From Oligoflexia bacterium (GTDB lineage Bacteria > Bdellovibrionota > UBA1018), in NCBI GenBank assembly GCA_031292385.1, contig JARLHE010000060.1, positions 1 to 64,000 of the forward strand: DNA of 64,000 nt, in the 5' to 3' direction. The notes below the pieces were generated by a model. That model was not told the DNA's origin and did not search any database. It worked only from the letters and a program-made list of their open reading frames with translations. The translations under genes and the position numbers were made by a program. Of this stretch, positions 9,744 through 19,948 are shown one piece after another (positions within the stretch are counted from its first letter, which is position 1; each line of letters begins with the position of its first letter).

Positions 9744-10277
9744 ATGGCAGCAGTACCGGCCGATAAAATTCTGGAGCTTCGGGAATTGATCGCCCGAAAA
9801 GAGGGAAAGCTTTCACGCGAGCGTCTGCCATCGAGCACGCTGTCGTGCGGTATTCCCAAGGCCGGCATCACCGAGATCGCGGGAAACTTCCAGGTGGAAT
9901 GGGTCATTTCGTTTTTCAGGGAGAATCCGGCGCTGAAGGTGTTTTGGATCGAGCGGGGGTTCTCTTTGCTTCCGACGGCGCTTTATCAGCGGGGAGTGAA
10001 TCCCGATCGCTTCATCTTCGCCGAGGGAGGGGATGAGTTGTTTCCCTGCATTCGCAAGGCGCTTCGCTGCCAGGTTTTTGAGTGCGTCGTCGCTCCCAGC
10101 GTTTTTACCGAAGAGCGCGTGTTGAAAGCGCTTCAGCTTTTGAGCGAGAAGGCCGATTCGAGCCTGCTTCTTCTCGCCCGGGAGCTGAAATCTTCCTGGC
10201 CGATTTCGCTTCAATTCGAGGTGAATCGGGGGGCGACGCCGAAGTCCTTTGAGATCATGCTGAAAAAGAACAAATGA
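9744..10277 (+). CDS. imuA: ImuA-like mutasome accessory protein
   Basis: LSCGIPKAGITEIAGN; position between lexA and imuB; short, degenerate P-loop. Confidence 0.75.
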   Translation: MAAVPADKILELRELIARKEGKLSRERLPSSTLSCGIPKAGITEIAGNFQVEWVISFFRENPALKVFWIERGFSLLPTALYQRGVNPDRFIFAEGGDELFPCIRKALRCQVFECVVAPSVFTEERVLKALQLLSEKADSSLLLLARELKSSWPISLQFEVNRGATPKSFEIMLKKNK

Positions 10278-11572
10278 GAGTCGCCGCTTTGCTTTTTGAT
10301 TCACCGTCTTCATCGCTTGTGCCGCTCGCGGAAGCTTGCTTGAGATTCAGTCCTCAGCTTTGCCTGAAGCGCCCTGGCGCGGTTTTTATCGAGATCGGAA
10401 AATGCCGCTCGCTCTATCGTGAAGAGACGTTCCTGGCGCGGCTTTCGGTTTTGTTCAAGCGATTCGGCCTGAATGCCCGGGTCGCGCTCGCGGATAGCCT
10501 GATCGAATCCTTGATTCTGGCGAAATACGGAACGCTGGACCTTCGCCGCCTGGGCACGGACACATTCGTCGATTATCTCGATCCTTTTTTATCCGATCCT
10601 CATCTCCGGAAAACGGCCGCTTCCGTGGCCGATAGTCTCAAACAGGTTGGAGTCGCCAGCGTGGAGCGCTTTCTTCAGGTGCCGGCCTCTCAACTGCCTT
10701 CACGATTCGGCGCGGCGGGTTTGCTTTTGCGCTCGCGAATCATGAGAGAGTCCGAGGGGGAGTCCGATGTCTCCTGGCCTCTTTGGGTTCCTGAGGAGCG
10801 GGTGGCGGAGCGGCTTGAGCTTTTTGACGGTCGATGCAGGGAGCTTGAACCACTTTTGTTTGATCTCAAGCCTGTTTTGGACCGGGCCTTTTCCCGGCTC
10901 TGGGGAAGGGGGCTTCGGGCCTCAAGCGTGTCACTGGCGCTTTCGCTTGAAAAATTTTCCACCGTCAGGGAGCCCCGGCGCGAGTGGCGGTTTGAGTTTT
11001 TGCTGCCGCAAGCGACTTCCCGCGGCACGCTTCCTATCTTGCGGGAGCGCTTGGAGCGCGATCTGGCCCGAAAGCCTCTGGAGTCGCCGGTCCTCGCGAT
11101 TGACCTGGAAGTGCTGCAGACGGTGAAAGATTATCAGGGGCAGCGGCACTTTTTTCACTCGCGCGAGGATGTGCAAGAGGCCTTTAACTCCGCGCTTTCC
11201 CAGCTTGCCGAAGGGCTTGGAAAAGAGCGGGTCTTCCGGGCCCGGATCCATGAGGAGCCCGTTGCCGAGCGCAGTTGGTCGCGGGCGGTGACGGAGCAAA
11301 AAGCGTTTCCCGATCTCGCGGATTATATTCCTTTGCGGCCGACCCGCCTTTTGAAGCGACCGGAGAAAATCCAGCTTTCGGGAGAAATGATTTTCATCCG
11401 CGGGCGCGGCTATCGGATACTGAAATGGTCCAGCGTCGAGCGGATCGCGACTCATTGGATCGACCAGGAGGTGGTTCGCAGCTATTACCGGATTGATTTG
11501 GAGGGAAAGTCGTCGGTCTGGGTTTTTAAGTCTTCCGGCGACGAATATTACCTCCACGGATATTTTGCTTAG
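10274..11572 (+). CDS. imuB: ImuB-like Y-family polymerase homologue
   Basis: Overlaps imuA by 4 bp, precedes dnaE2; ImuB-like C-term (RGYRILKWSSVERIATHWID..RSYYRIDLEG..VWVFK). Confidence 0.8.
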   Translation: MRVAALLFDSPSSSLVPLAEACLRFSPQLCLKRPGAVFIEIGKCRSLYREETFLARLSVLFKRFGLNARVALADSLIESLILAKYGTLDLRRLGTDTFVDYLDPFLSDPHLRKTAASVADSLKQVGVASVERFLQVPASQLPSRFGAAGLLLRSRIMRESEGESDVSWPLWVPEERVAERLELFDGRCRELEPLLFDLKPVLDRAFSRLWGRGLRASSVSLALSLEKFSTVREPRREWRFEFLLPQATSRGTLPILRERLERDLARKPLESPVLAIDLEVLQTVKDYQGQRHFFHSREDVQEAFNSALSQLAEGLGKERVFRARIHEEPVAERSWSRAVTEQKAFPDLADYIPLRPTRLLKRPEKIQLSGEMIFIRGRGYRILKWSSVERIATHWIDQEVVRSYYRIDLEGKSSVWVFKSSGDEYYLHGYFA

Positions 11573-11584
11573 GGTCCAGCTTAG

Positions 11585-14500
11585 ATGTTCGTCGAGCTCA
11601 AGTGCAAATCCAACTTTTCGTTCCTTCGCGGGGCTTCCGACTCCCGGGAGTATATCGAAAGGGCCTCCGAGCTGAGAATGCCCGCGATCGCCATCACCGA
11701 TATCAACGGCGTATACGCCATTCCGCGGGCTTATGAGGCGGTTCAAAAAATACCGGATGTGAAACTGATCGTCGGTGCTGAGCTCACTTTGTCGGATCAT
11801 CCCAATATCGCTTTGCTCGCACAAAATCGGGCGGGCTACGGCCTTCTTTGCCGCATGCTGACCCGGCTTCACGCCGGAAAAGAAAAAGGGAAGGGGAGTC
11901 TGGAGCTTTCCGAGTTCTGCCGTCTTGCCTCGGAAAACTATGGGCTCATCGCGATTCCCGATTGCAAGCCGGTGACGGCACTGGCCCCGCTCAAGGATGT
12001 TTTCGGCGATCGGCTCTATCTTCCCGTGTGCCGGTATCTGGACGGGCTCGATGACGAGCGGGTGGAGGCGGTCTCGGGTCTTGGCGCGCGGTTCGGAATC
12101 CCGCTCGTCGCGACCAACGATGTTCACTATCACGTGCCTGAACGAAAAATGCTCCAAGACTCGCTCGTCTGCGTCCGCGAAGGGGTGACGCTCAAGACCG
12201 CGGGAAAAAGGATTTTCAAAAACAACGAACGCTATTTGAAATCCCCTCTTCAAATGCGGGCGCTTTTCAAGGATCTACCCGGCGCGATCCGGGCCTCGCT
12301 TGAAATCGCGGAGCGTTGCACGTTTCGGCTTTCTGAGTTGACCTATACGTATCCGAGGGAGCTGGTGCCGGAAGGGCACACTCCCCAGTCCTATCTCGAA
12401 GAGCTGGTTTTGAAAGGCGCGCAGCGCATTTACCGGGGAGTGCTCTCCTCCGAGGTGGATGCGCAAATTCAGCGCGAGTTCAGGCTGATTCGGGCCAAAA
12501 ATTACGCGAGCTACTTTCTCACGATTTACGACATCGTCGAGTTCGCCCGGTCAAAAGGCATTATCTGCCAGGGCCGGGGCTCGGCCGCGAACTCGATCAC
12601 CTGTTATTGCCTGGGAGTCACGGCGATCGACCCGGTTCGGATGAATCTGCTTTTCGAGCGCTTCATCTCGGATGAGCGCGACGAGCCGCCCGATATCGAC
12701 GTGGATTTCGAGCACGAGCGGAGGGAGGAGGTGATTCAATACATCTACCGGCGCTACGGACGGGAGCGCGCGGGGATGGTCGCAGCGGTCCGGACTTATC
12801 AAAGGCGGAGCTCGTTTTTGGAGCTCAGCAAGGCGTTCGGGGTTCCGGTCGGGGTTTTATCCGCGAACGCGCTTGCGCGGGATTTCGATCAAATCGCAGG
12901 GCAATTGAAAGAAAAGCGCCCGTTGATTGAGCAGCTTGCGAGTGAATTGGAAGGTTTTCCGCGGCATCTTTCGATTCACTCGGGCGGGTTCACGCTCTCC
13001 CACGATCCCATTGTCGAAACGGTTCCCATCGAGCCCGCGCGAATGGAGAATCGCACCATTATCCAATGGGATAAAAACGATTTGGATACGGTGGGGCTTC
13101 TTAAGCTCGATATCCTTTCGCTGGGGTTTCTCACCGCTCTTCACAAATGCTGCGATTATCTCGGGATCGACTGGCACCACATTCCACCGGAGGATCCGGA
13201 AACCTATGCCATGATCCGCCGCGCGGAAACGGAAGGATGTTTTCAGATCGAGTCGCGGGCGCAGAAATCGATGCTTCCCCGGACGCTTCCGCGCACTTTC
13301 TATGATTTGGTCGTGCAGGTGGCGATCGTCCGTCCCGGCCCCAATATGGGCCAGATGATCACGCCTTATATGAAAAGACGGGAGGCGGCCCGCCGCGGGA
13401 AGCCTTACCGGCTTCCGGATCCGGAGCTGGAGCCCGCGCTCGGACGGACCTACGGCATTCCGATTTTCCAGGAGCAGATCATGAAGGTGGCGATCGTGAA
13501 AGCCGGGTTCACGCCGGGCGAGGCGGATCAATTGAGACGGGCCATCGCCTCATGGCGCTCGGCCGAGGCGGTCGAGGTGATGGGCGGAAAACTCTATCAA
13601 GGATTGCTCAAAAGCGGCATTTCCAAGGATTGGGCCGATGAGCTTTTCGGTTACTTGAAGGGCTATGCGCATTACGGGTTTCCGGAGTCGCACGCGGCGT
13701 CGTTCGCGGCGATCAGCTATGCGTCGGCTTATTTGAAATGCCATCATCCGGCGGAGTTTTTGTGCGCGCTCATCAACTCGCAGCCGATGGGCTTTTACGC
13801 GATCGATACTTTGATCAACGAGGCCAAGCGCAATGGCGTGAAGGTTCTGCCGATCCATCCGAATTTGTCGGACTGGGACGCCAAGATGGAAGGCCCCCGG
13901 GGCTCAATGGCGGTCCGGATGGGGTTTCGGAACGTCCGTCGCATCCGCGAGGAAGACATCCGCTGGATGAACGAAAGCAATGAGCGCGAGCTGACGGAAG
14001 GGGATTACAAAACCGCAGTCACCGAAGAGGAGCTCTATCGGCATTTCCTGGTTCTTCAGGAGGAGCGGAAATCAGCGCCGTTTACCGATCTTTATGATTT
14101 TATCCGGCGCACCCGGCTTTCCCGCGAGGTGATCGAGCTCATGTCGATGGCGAACGCCTTCGAGTGCTTCGGGCAAGACCGACGCCATACGTTCTGGCAA
14201 TCGATTGGGCATTACGGGCTTTTCGAGAAAAAGGACGCCGCTCAGCTTTCGCTTTTCGAGCGCGATCCGTCGAGCCAAAGCTCAACCCCGCTTTTCCCGA
14301 TTTTCGATGAGATGTCGCTGTTTGAGGCCATTTCAGCGGATTACCGGGCGCTAGGCTATTCGATCGAAGGCAATTTGATGACGGCGCTTCGGAAGTCCAT
14401 GCCTGAGCTCCCGAAACTGACCAGCGCGAAGGCGAAAAAGCTCAAGCACAGGAGCCGGGTCCATTACGCGGGGATACTGACCGCGCTGCAGCGCCCGCCG

Positions 14501-14746
14501 ACCGCGAAAGGAACGGCCTTTATCACGCTCGAAGACGATAAAGGATCGCTTGATCTGATTTTAAAAAAGGAAGTTTACGAGAAATTCGAGGCCGAGATCA
14601 GGAACAGCCGCTTCTTGATCATCCAGGGAAAAATCCAACGCATGGGTGCGGGCGTTTCGGTCCTGGTCAGCGAGGTGCGTTCCTTTGAGCCTCACGCGGC
14701 CTTGGGAGTCGTTCCGGCTTGTTCGGCCGCCTTGGGGCGAGGATGA
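11585..14746 (+). CDS. dnaE2: Error-prone DNA polymerase DnaE2
   Basis: PHP domain; CQGRGSAANSITCYCLGVTAIDP; PPDIDVDFEHERREEVIQYIYRRYGRERAGMVA; FQIESRAQKSMLPR; LIIQGKIQR. Confidence 0.95.
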   Translation: MFVELKCKSNFSFLRGASDSREYIERASELRMPAIAITDINGVYAIPRAYEAVQKIPDVKLIVGAELTLSDHPNIALLAQNRAGYGLLCRMLTRLHAGKEKGKGSLELSEFCRLASENYGLIAIPDCKPVTALAPLKDVFGDRLYLPVCRYLDGLDDERVEAVSGLGARFGIPLVATNDVHYHVPERKMLQDSLVCVREGVTLKTAGKRIFKNNERYLKSPLQMRALFKDLPGAIRASLEIAERCTFRLSELTYTYPRELVPEGHTPQSYLEELVLKGAQRIYRGVLSSEVDAQIQREFRLIRAKNYASYFLTIYDIVEFARSKGIICQGRGSAANSITCYCLGVTAIDPVRMNLLFERFISDERDEPPDIDVDFEHERREEVIQYIYRRYGRERAGMVAAVRTYQRRSSFLELSKAFGVPVGVLSANALARDFDQIAGQLKEKRPLIEQLASELEGFPRHLSIHSGGFTLSHDPIVETVPIEPARMENRTIIQWDKNDLDTVGLLKLDILSLGFLTALHKCCDYLGIDWHHIPPEDPETYAMIRRAETEGCFQIESRAQKSMLPRTLPRTFYDLVVQVAIVRPGPNMGQMITPYMKRREAARRGKPYRLPDPELEPALGRTYGIPIFQEQIMKVAIVKAGFTPGEADQLRRAIASWRSAEAVEVMGGKLYQGLLKSGISKDWADELFGYLKGYAHYGFPESHAASFAAISYASAYLKCHHPAEFLCALINSQPMGFYAIDTLINEAKRNGVKVLPIHPNLSDWDAKMEGPRGSMAVRMGFRNVRRIREEDIRWMNESNERELTEGDYKTAVTEEELYRHFLVLQEERKSAPFTDLYDFIRRTRLSREVIELMSMANAFECFGQDRRHTFWQSIGHYGLFEKKDAAQLSLFERDPSSQSSTPLFPIFDEMSLFEAISADYRALGYSIEGNLMTALRKSMPELPKLTSAKAKKLKHRSRVHYAGILTALQRPPTAKGTAFITLEDDKGSLDLILKKEVYEKFEAEIRNSRFLIIQGKIQRMGAGVSVLVSEVRSFEPHAALGVVPACSAALGRG

Positions 14747-15660
14747 AGAATCCAGACCGGGTAGGGGGAGCTTCGCAGGACTTTCCGGGTCGTGCTGCCC
14801 AGTAGCACCGTTTTTGCGAATCCGCTATGCGCGGTCATGGCGATCATTCCCGGCCTGCGCTTGGCGTGGGCGAGAATTGAATCCACGATCGATCCGGACG
14901 GGCGACGGTCCATGACCGAGTCGACGACCACGCCCGCGGACTTGGCCTCTTGTTCCCACTGCGTGATTCGGCTTTGAACCCAGTCGATCTGTTTTTTGAA
15001 AACATCGTTGTAGAGCGTATTGACGCTCTCGGCGACATCGACGACGGGAATCCAGCCGGAACTCATCTTGTGAAGGAGCGTGACTTTCGCCCCCAAAGAG
15101 CCCGCGAGCGGAAGAACCTGATGAAACGCTTCTCTCGATTCCTCCGAAAAGTCGGTCGGAAACAGGATATGTTTCAGCGCCGAGCTTTTCCTCCAGCGCG
15201 GATTAACCAGAAAAATCGGGACATCCGAGTAGAGCACCAGCGTTTCGGCGAAGCTTCCGAGCCAAAGGTGCTTGAGTCCTTTTCTCGCCCGCGTTCCGGT
15301 CGCGACCATGTCCGCGCCCCATTCCTTTGCCATATGGGTTACGCGGTCCACGCCCTCGCGAAGCGGGATATTCGATTCGGCGATGACATGAAGAGGGCGG
15401 AGTCCATCGGGGTTGAGCTTGATCGGCTTCACGATGCGATCGAACGCCTTTTGGCCGGCGGCTTTGATCTCGCTGAAAAGCTCGTCCGAGATGCCGGGCG
15501 GGCCGTCCATGATGTAAGCGCTGAAGAAATAGACCGGTTGAATGGTGGCAAGCTGCCCCGCGGTAATGGATTTGATCGCCCAGCCGACCGATCGCTGCAG
15601 CGTCTTTTCTTCGGCGAATGGATCAACGGCCCAAATAATTTTTTTTTCGGGGGACGCCAT
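14692..15660 (-). CDS. Tandem-domain universal stress protein (UspA family)
   Basis: MASPEKKIIWAVDPF; GADMVATGTRARKGLKHLWLGSFAETLV; GMIAMTAHSGFAKTVLLGSTTRKVLRSSPYPVWIL; start refined. Confidence 0.85.
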   Translation of the reverse strand: MASPEKKIIWAVDPFAEEKTLQRSVGWAIKSITAGQLATIQPVYFFSAYIMDGPPGISDELFSEIKAAGQKAFDRIVKPIKLNPDGLRPLHVIAESNIPLREGVDRVTHMAKEWGADMVATGTRARKGLKHLWLGSFAETLVLYSDVPIFLVNPRWRKSSALKHILFPTDFSEESREAFHQVLPLAGSLGAKVTLLHKMSSGWIPVVDVAESVNTLYNDVFKKQIDWVQSRITQWEQEAKSAGVVVDSVMDRRPSGSIVDSILAHAKRRPGMIAMTAHSGFAKTVLLGSTTRKVLRSSPYPVWILHPRPKAAEQAGTTPKAA

Positions 15661-15704
15661 GGGAACACGCTCTCCTTCATGGTGTCCTTCAATATGCGTT
15701 CCAG

Positions 15705-16733
15705 TTACTTTTGATTCATTCTCAGTACCGCGGCACCGTGCAGCTGGCCCGCCGAGAGCCGCTCGAGCGCGACGTTCGCGTCCTCCAGGTCGAAGACATC
15801 GAACACGGTGCGAACCGGGATCTCCGCCGCAAGCTCGAGAAATTCCTTCGCGTCCGCGCGCGTGTAGTTGGCGACGCTGACGAGCGAGCGTTCCCACCAA
15901 AGGTCGTCGTACGAAAACTCCGGGACATGATCGAGATGAATGGCGTTGATGGCGATGGTCGCTCCCCGGTCGCAGGCGTGAAGAGCGGCGATCACCACAT
16001 CGCCCACGGGCGCGAACGTGATGGCAGCGTCGAGCAACTCGGGCGGGCGGTCTTCATAGCTGCCGGCCCATTCCGCGCCGAGCCGCTTCGCCTCGGTTTG
16101 CTCTTTTTCGGAGCGCGTGCAGACGAAAACCCGGCAGCCCCAATGCCGGGCGATCTGTATCGTGATCAGCGCGGAGGCGCCGAAGCCGAACAGCCCTAGT
16201 TTTCCGCCCGGTTTGATTTTCGAGCGTTTGAGCGAGCGATAGCCGATCACGCCTCCGCAAAGCAGGGGGGCTGCTTCCTGATCGGCGAAGCGTTCGGGAA
16301 TCGGAAAAGTGGCGCTTGCGCGAACAATCGCGTGGGTCGCGTAGCCGCCGTCGCAATCCCATCCGGTAAAGCGCGCTTGTCGGCACAAGTTTTCGCGTCC
16401 TTCTTTGCACTGATCGCAATTGCCGCAGGCGCTGGCGAGCCAGCCGACCCCGACTCGATCGCCCGGTCGAAGTTCGGTGACGTCAGCGCCGACGCTGACC
16501 ACCCGGCCAACGATCTGGTGTCCGGGAATGATCGGTATTTTATGCGGAGCGATTGCGCCTTCGACAATTTGAAGATCGGTTCGGCAGACGCCGCAGGCTG
16601 CGATCTGGAGAAGGATTTCACCGCTAGCCGGTGGTCGCGGCTCGAACGCCTGGAACCGAAGCGGGTGGTCGGATATGGGGCCTGCCGCCTTGAGGATCAT
16701 GGATCGCGAGTGCGCTAATAGCGGTGGGTTCAT
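15705..16733 (-). CDS. Zinc-dependent alcohol dehydrogenase
   Basis: CGVCRTDL, IPGHQIVGRV, CGNCDQCKEGRENLC, LFGFGASA. Confidence 0.9.
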   Translation of the reverse strand: MNPPLLAHSRSMILKAAGPISDHPLRFQAFEPRPPASGEILLQIAACGVCRTDLQIVEGAIAPHKIPIIPGHQIVGRVVSVGADVTELRPGDRVGVGWLASACGNCDQCKEGRENLCRQARFTGWDCDGGYATHAIVRASATFPIPERFADQEAAPLLCGGVIGYRSLKRSKIKPGGKLGLFGFGASALITIQIARHWGCRVFVCTRSEKEQTEAKRLGAEWAGSYEDRPPELLDAAITFAPVGDVVIAALHACDRGATIAINAIHLDHVPEFSYDDLWWERSLVSVANYTRADAKEFLELAAEIPVRTVFDVFDLEDANVALERLSAGQLHGAAVLRMNQK

Positions 16734-16761
16734 TTAGTTCTCCGAGGATTGGCTGCAAGGC

Positions 16762-18213
16762 TTATGACAGCGATTTTGCGACCCGCTCCGCGAGTCCCGT
16801 GCTGATCAGGAAATCGGCTACCGTTTCGCGCAGCGTGCCCACCCGTTTGCCGGGCTCGACCGCGCCGATTCGCAAGATCGCATCGATCTGCGCCGCGCGC
16901 AAGCGATTCAGCATCGCCTGGTCGTCGTAGAAAAGAGGATCGTTCGACCAGTCGTGCAAAAGAAATTTGAACTCCTTGTTCACTTCATCGGTCGATTGAA
17001 GGAAGTCCGTCAAATGAGCGGCCTCGATCGCTTCCCGCAGGTCGGCAGGGGCGGCGCTCAACAGCTCTCTTTCCGGTCTTCCATACCAGGCGTTTCGAAT
17101 GGCCCGCGCCGGGTTGCCGCCGTCCGGAAGAACCGTTTGAAGCCAGGCCTTGATCCGCTCGTGGCTGATTCCATAACTGCGGTGGGACATGTTCCATTGC
17201 ACCTGGTTGAGCATCCCTCCGACTTCGGAGGGCAAATCGCCGCTTGAAATGGCCCGGACTTCGAGGCCCCAAAGGCCCGGGCTGTCATAGCTGTCGGGGC
17301 CACGCATGCCGGCATTCGCGATTTTCAGGCTGCGTCCGAGTTTCGGGTTTTCGCCCTGACCCACTCGATAGAAGAAATTGGCGGCATTTTGAAGCGTCTC
17401 GGCCGACAGATTGTCCGAATAGATTCCGTTCGCGTCGCTGACCCGGTAAATCCCCCGCTTGCGGAGCGCGGCCTTCATGTCGAGAAGCATGTTGAGCCGG
17501 CGCACGAAGTCGCTCATCGTCGCGGACTCCAGTGTCGGATTTCCCTTGAGCAACTCGGCGGGAAGCTCGGATACGATGTGGACGTGCTGTCCGGTCGTCT
17601 GTGCGCCGATCGATTGCTGAAATAACCTGACCGCCTGGCTCAGAGTCGCTGCGGGAACCCGCGCGCGGAAATGCAGCTCGACTCTCGAGAGCGTGCGAAC
17701 GCTGGCCGGGTTGGCGTACTCCACGTAAGTCATGATAAACGACGATGTATCGATCATCCTTTTCGTATCGAAGGAGTAGCCTAAAAAGCCGGGAGTGCGG
17801 GCGGTCATGCGTACTTCGGGGCGTACGCGGATTCCGGGGATCAGGCGACTCGCCGAAAAATCGTGGCGCCGCATCTCGGATTGGTATTTCAAAAGGCGCG
17901 CTTTCTTGTCGAAACTCAAAGAGTCCCAGGAAAGCTCTCGGGCCGAAGCGTGACCGGCAAGCCAGTCCGGCACCGGCAGATCCCGGAGGAGCGGGCCCAC
18001 CGTGCCGTCACTGGTTGTGAGGATCGACATGACCTCGGGTGAGAGGTCCATCTCCGCTTCTACCGCGGTATCATATTGAAGCTCGGAGGATTTCAATTCT
18101 TGCTGGAAAGCCGACATCAAGCATTCGAGGGGAGCGCCGGCGAACGAGGGCAGGCCGGTGCAAGCCCCGATAACGAGGGCTGCGGTAAGGCGGTGAACGC
18201 GCGAAACGGCCAT
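16762..18213 (-). CDS. Exported hypothetical protein
   Basis: Long ORF with signal-like N-term MAVSRVHRLTAALVIGACTGLPSFAG; start refined. Confidence 0.6.
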   Translation of the reverse strand: MAVSRVHRLTAALVIGACTGLPSFAGAPLECLMSAFQQELKSSELQYDTAVEAEMDLSPEVMSILTTSDGTVGPLLRDLPVPDWLAGHASARELSWDSLSFDKKARLLKYQSEMRRHDFSASRLIPGIRVRPEVRMTARTPGFLGYSFDTKRMIDTSSFIMTYVEYANPASVRTLSRVELHFRARVPAATLSQAVRLFQQSIGAQTTGQHVHIVSELPAELLKGNPTLESATMSDFVRRLNMLLDMKAALRKRGIYRVSDANGIYSDNLSAETLQNAANFFYRVGQGENPKLGRSLKIANAGMRGPDSYDSPGLWGLEVRAISSGDLPSEVGGMLNQVQWNMSHRSYGISHERIKAWLQTVLPDGGNPARAIRNAWYGRPERELLSAAPADLREAIEAAHLTDFLQSTDEVNKEFKFLLHDWSNDPLFYDDQAMLNRLRAAQIDAILRIGAVEPGKRVGTLRETVADFLISTGLAERVAKSLS

Positions 18214-18375
18214 GAACGTGATTGTAACATAGGGGGCGCCCGATGGGTCATCGACGGGTGATCGGATCTGGGCAGGTGTCAATTTTTTAGACAATACACG
18301 GGCCTTAAAATAGAGGTAACGGAATATAAAAGCCCTCCTTGCGAAGCATATGTTTTGCAGGTTATTTCACTGCTT

Positions 18376-19140
18376 ATGAAAAAGCTGGTTCGAGGTATTG
18401 TTGAGTTCCGCCGCAAGCGCGATGAGCGCCATCGCGACACCTTCGCGCGTCTTGCTTTAGGGCAATCGCCGGATTGCCTGTTCATCAGTTGTTCGGATAG
18501 CCGGGTCGCGGTGAATGTTTTCGCGTCAACCGATCCCGGGGATCTCTTCGTCATTCGAAACGTGGGCAATATGGTCCCGCCGGCGGCTTCTTCCGGAATC
18601 TCGATCAGCGACGTTTCCGAGGCCGCGGCGATTGAATTCGCCCTCACTCAGCTCACCGTTACCCATATCATCGTTTGCGGGCACTCCGAGTGCGGCGCGA
18701 TGGCCGCTGCTTATAAAGGCCGGGAAAAGGTGTTATCGCCCAATTTAAGGGCTTGGCTCGGATTGGCCGAGCCCGCATTGGCTAAGCTGAAAGAGGCGCG
18801 GTTTTTCGCCCCTGAGCTTGCTCCCCATAACCGCCTTTCGCAGCTGAACGTGCTTGAGCAGATTCTGCACCTGCGTACCTATCCGGCGGTGCGCGAGAGG
18901 CTGGAGCGCGGGGAGCTGACCCTGCATGGTTGGTGGTTCGATATCGCCAAGGCGGATGTGTATGCTTACGAAGAAGTCTCGGCCGGATTCGTGATCATCG
19001 ATGAGCAGGAGGCCGAGCGCATTCTGCGGAAATTCAATGACTGGCCCAGTTCAGGATGGCTTGGCACTGGTCCGCGTCCAGGTCTCCGCTCATGGCTTGC
19101 CCGACTTCCTGCGTGGAGCCGCTTTGATAGACGTTCATGA
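18376..19140 (+). CDS. can: Beta-class carbonic anhydrase
   Basis: FISCSDSRVAVN, GDLFVIRNVGN, HIIVCGHSECGAM. Confidence 0.95.
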   Translation: MKKLVRGIVEFRRKRDERHRDTFARLALGQSPDCLFISCSDSRVAVNVFASTDPGDLFVIRNVGNMVPPAASSGISISDVSEAAAIEFALTQLTVTHIIVCGHSECGAMAAAYKGREKVLSPNLRAWLGLAEPALAKLKEARFFAPELAPHNRLSQLNVLEQILHLRTYPAVRERLERGELTLHGWWFDIAKADVYAYEEVSAGFVIIDEQEAERILRKFNDWPSSGWLGTGPRPGLRSWLARLPAWSRFDRRS

Positions 19141-19852
19141 GGTTTGCCGTCGGGATCTGGATATGCTCAAGATTGCCGATGACGTGAGCCATCTCGTGCG
19201 CCAGAAGACTGAATGAAGGCTGGGTGAGCATGCGCGCGTTGTAGCCGAACGCGGTGTCCGACGGGACGAAGGAAATATCCTGGATCCTGGAAATCGGCAC
19301 ATTGTAAATCGGGGTCAAATTTCCGATCGCATCCAAATTAAAGGACTCCGCGTAGCCCTGCCGGTTGAAGATCACCATCGGACGCAGGGACGCTGGCATG
19401 TCCTGGTAAAGAGCGAATTCAAAAGGCGGATCGTAAGGGCTTGAAGAGGCGAATTGGGAAAGTTGATTCGCCCCCGCGGCATTGTAGGTCAAATAGAGAA
19501 AATGAATCTGGTCAAAGCCGAACGCGCACGTATTGAAGATCCGGATCGCCTTCGGAATCTCGCTTGAAAGCGCATCGACCGGCGTATCTCCCGAAAGCCA
19601 AGGGCTGCCGACCTCGATCGCGAGGTAAAGATCGATTGTTCTTCGGGTGGGCAGGGCGTTGGTGACGGAGTAGGATTTGACTTCGGTGATCTGAAAGAAG
19701 GAGTAGCTCGATCCGAGGAGCGCTTGGACGCCGGGAGGGGAGGCGACCGGGGTGAGGGCCGGGGGATCCCCGGCTTTCGTCTCCGCTCCGGAGGCTCCGG
19801 TGAGTACCCCGGTGAATATAAAGGCGAACATACCTAAAGAAAGCAGGCGCAT
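19034..19852 (-). CDS. Exported putative zinc metalloprotease
   Basis: Signal peptide; HEMAHVIGNLEH (HExxHxxGxxxH-like) motif. Confidence 0.6.
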   Translation of the reverse strand: MRLLSLGMFAFIFTGVLTGASGAETKAGDPPALTPVASPPGVQALLGSSYSFFQITEVKSYSVTNALPTRRTIDLYLAIEVGSPWLSGDTPVDALSSEIPKAIRIFNTCAFGFDQIHFLYLTYNAAGANQLSQFASSSPYDPPFEFALYQDMPASLRPMVIFNRQGYAESFNLDAIGNLTPIYNVPISRIQDISFVPSDTAFGYNARMLTQPSFSLLAHEMAHVIGNLEHIQIPTANLMNVYQSGSTQEVGQAMSGDLDADQCQAILNWASH

Positions 19853-19948
19853 AGTAAATTATAGCCATACAATAGTCGTGCGCATGAATTATTTTATGCG
19901 CCGTTTGTGTAGCGGCGCGGCAAGTTCGCGATATGGAGAGTTATTTAA

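Noticed and set aside
10931-12253. Long antisense ORFs inside imuB/dnaE2 (e.g. 440 aa minus strand)
   Set aside because: Lie opposite clearly conserved coding sequence; Arg/His/Asp-rich compositional shadows of high-GC genes with no recognisable domain.
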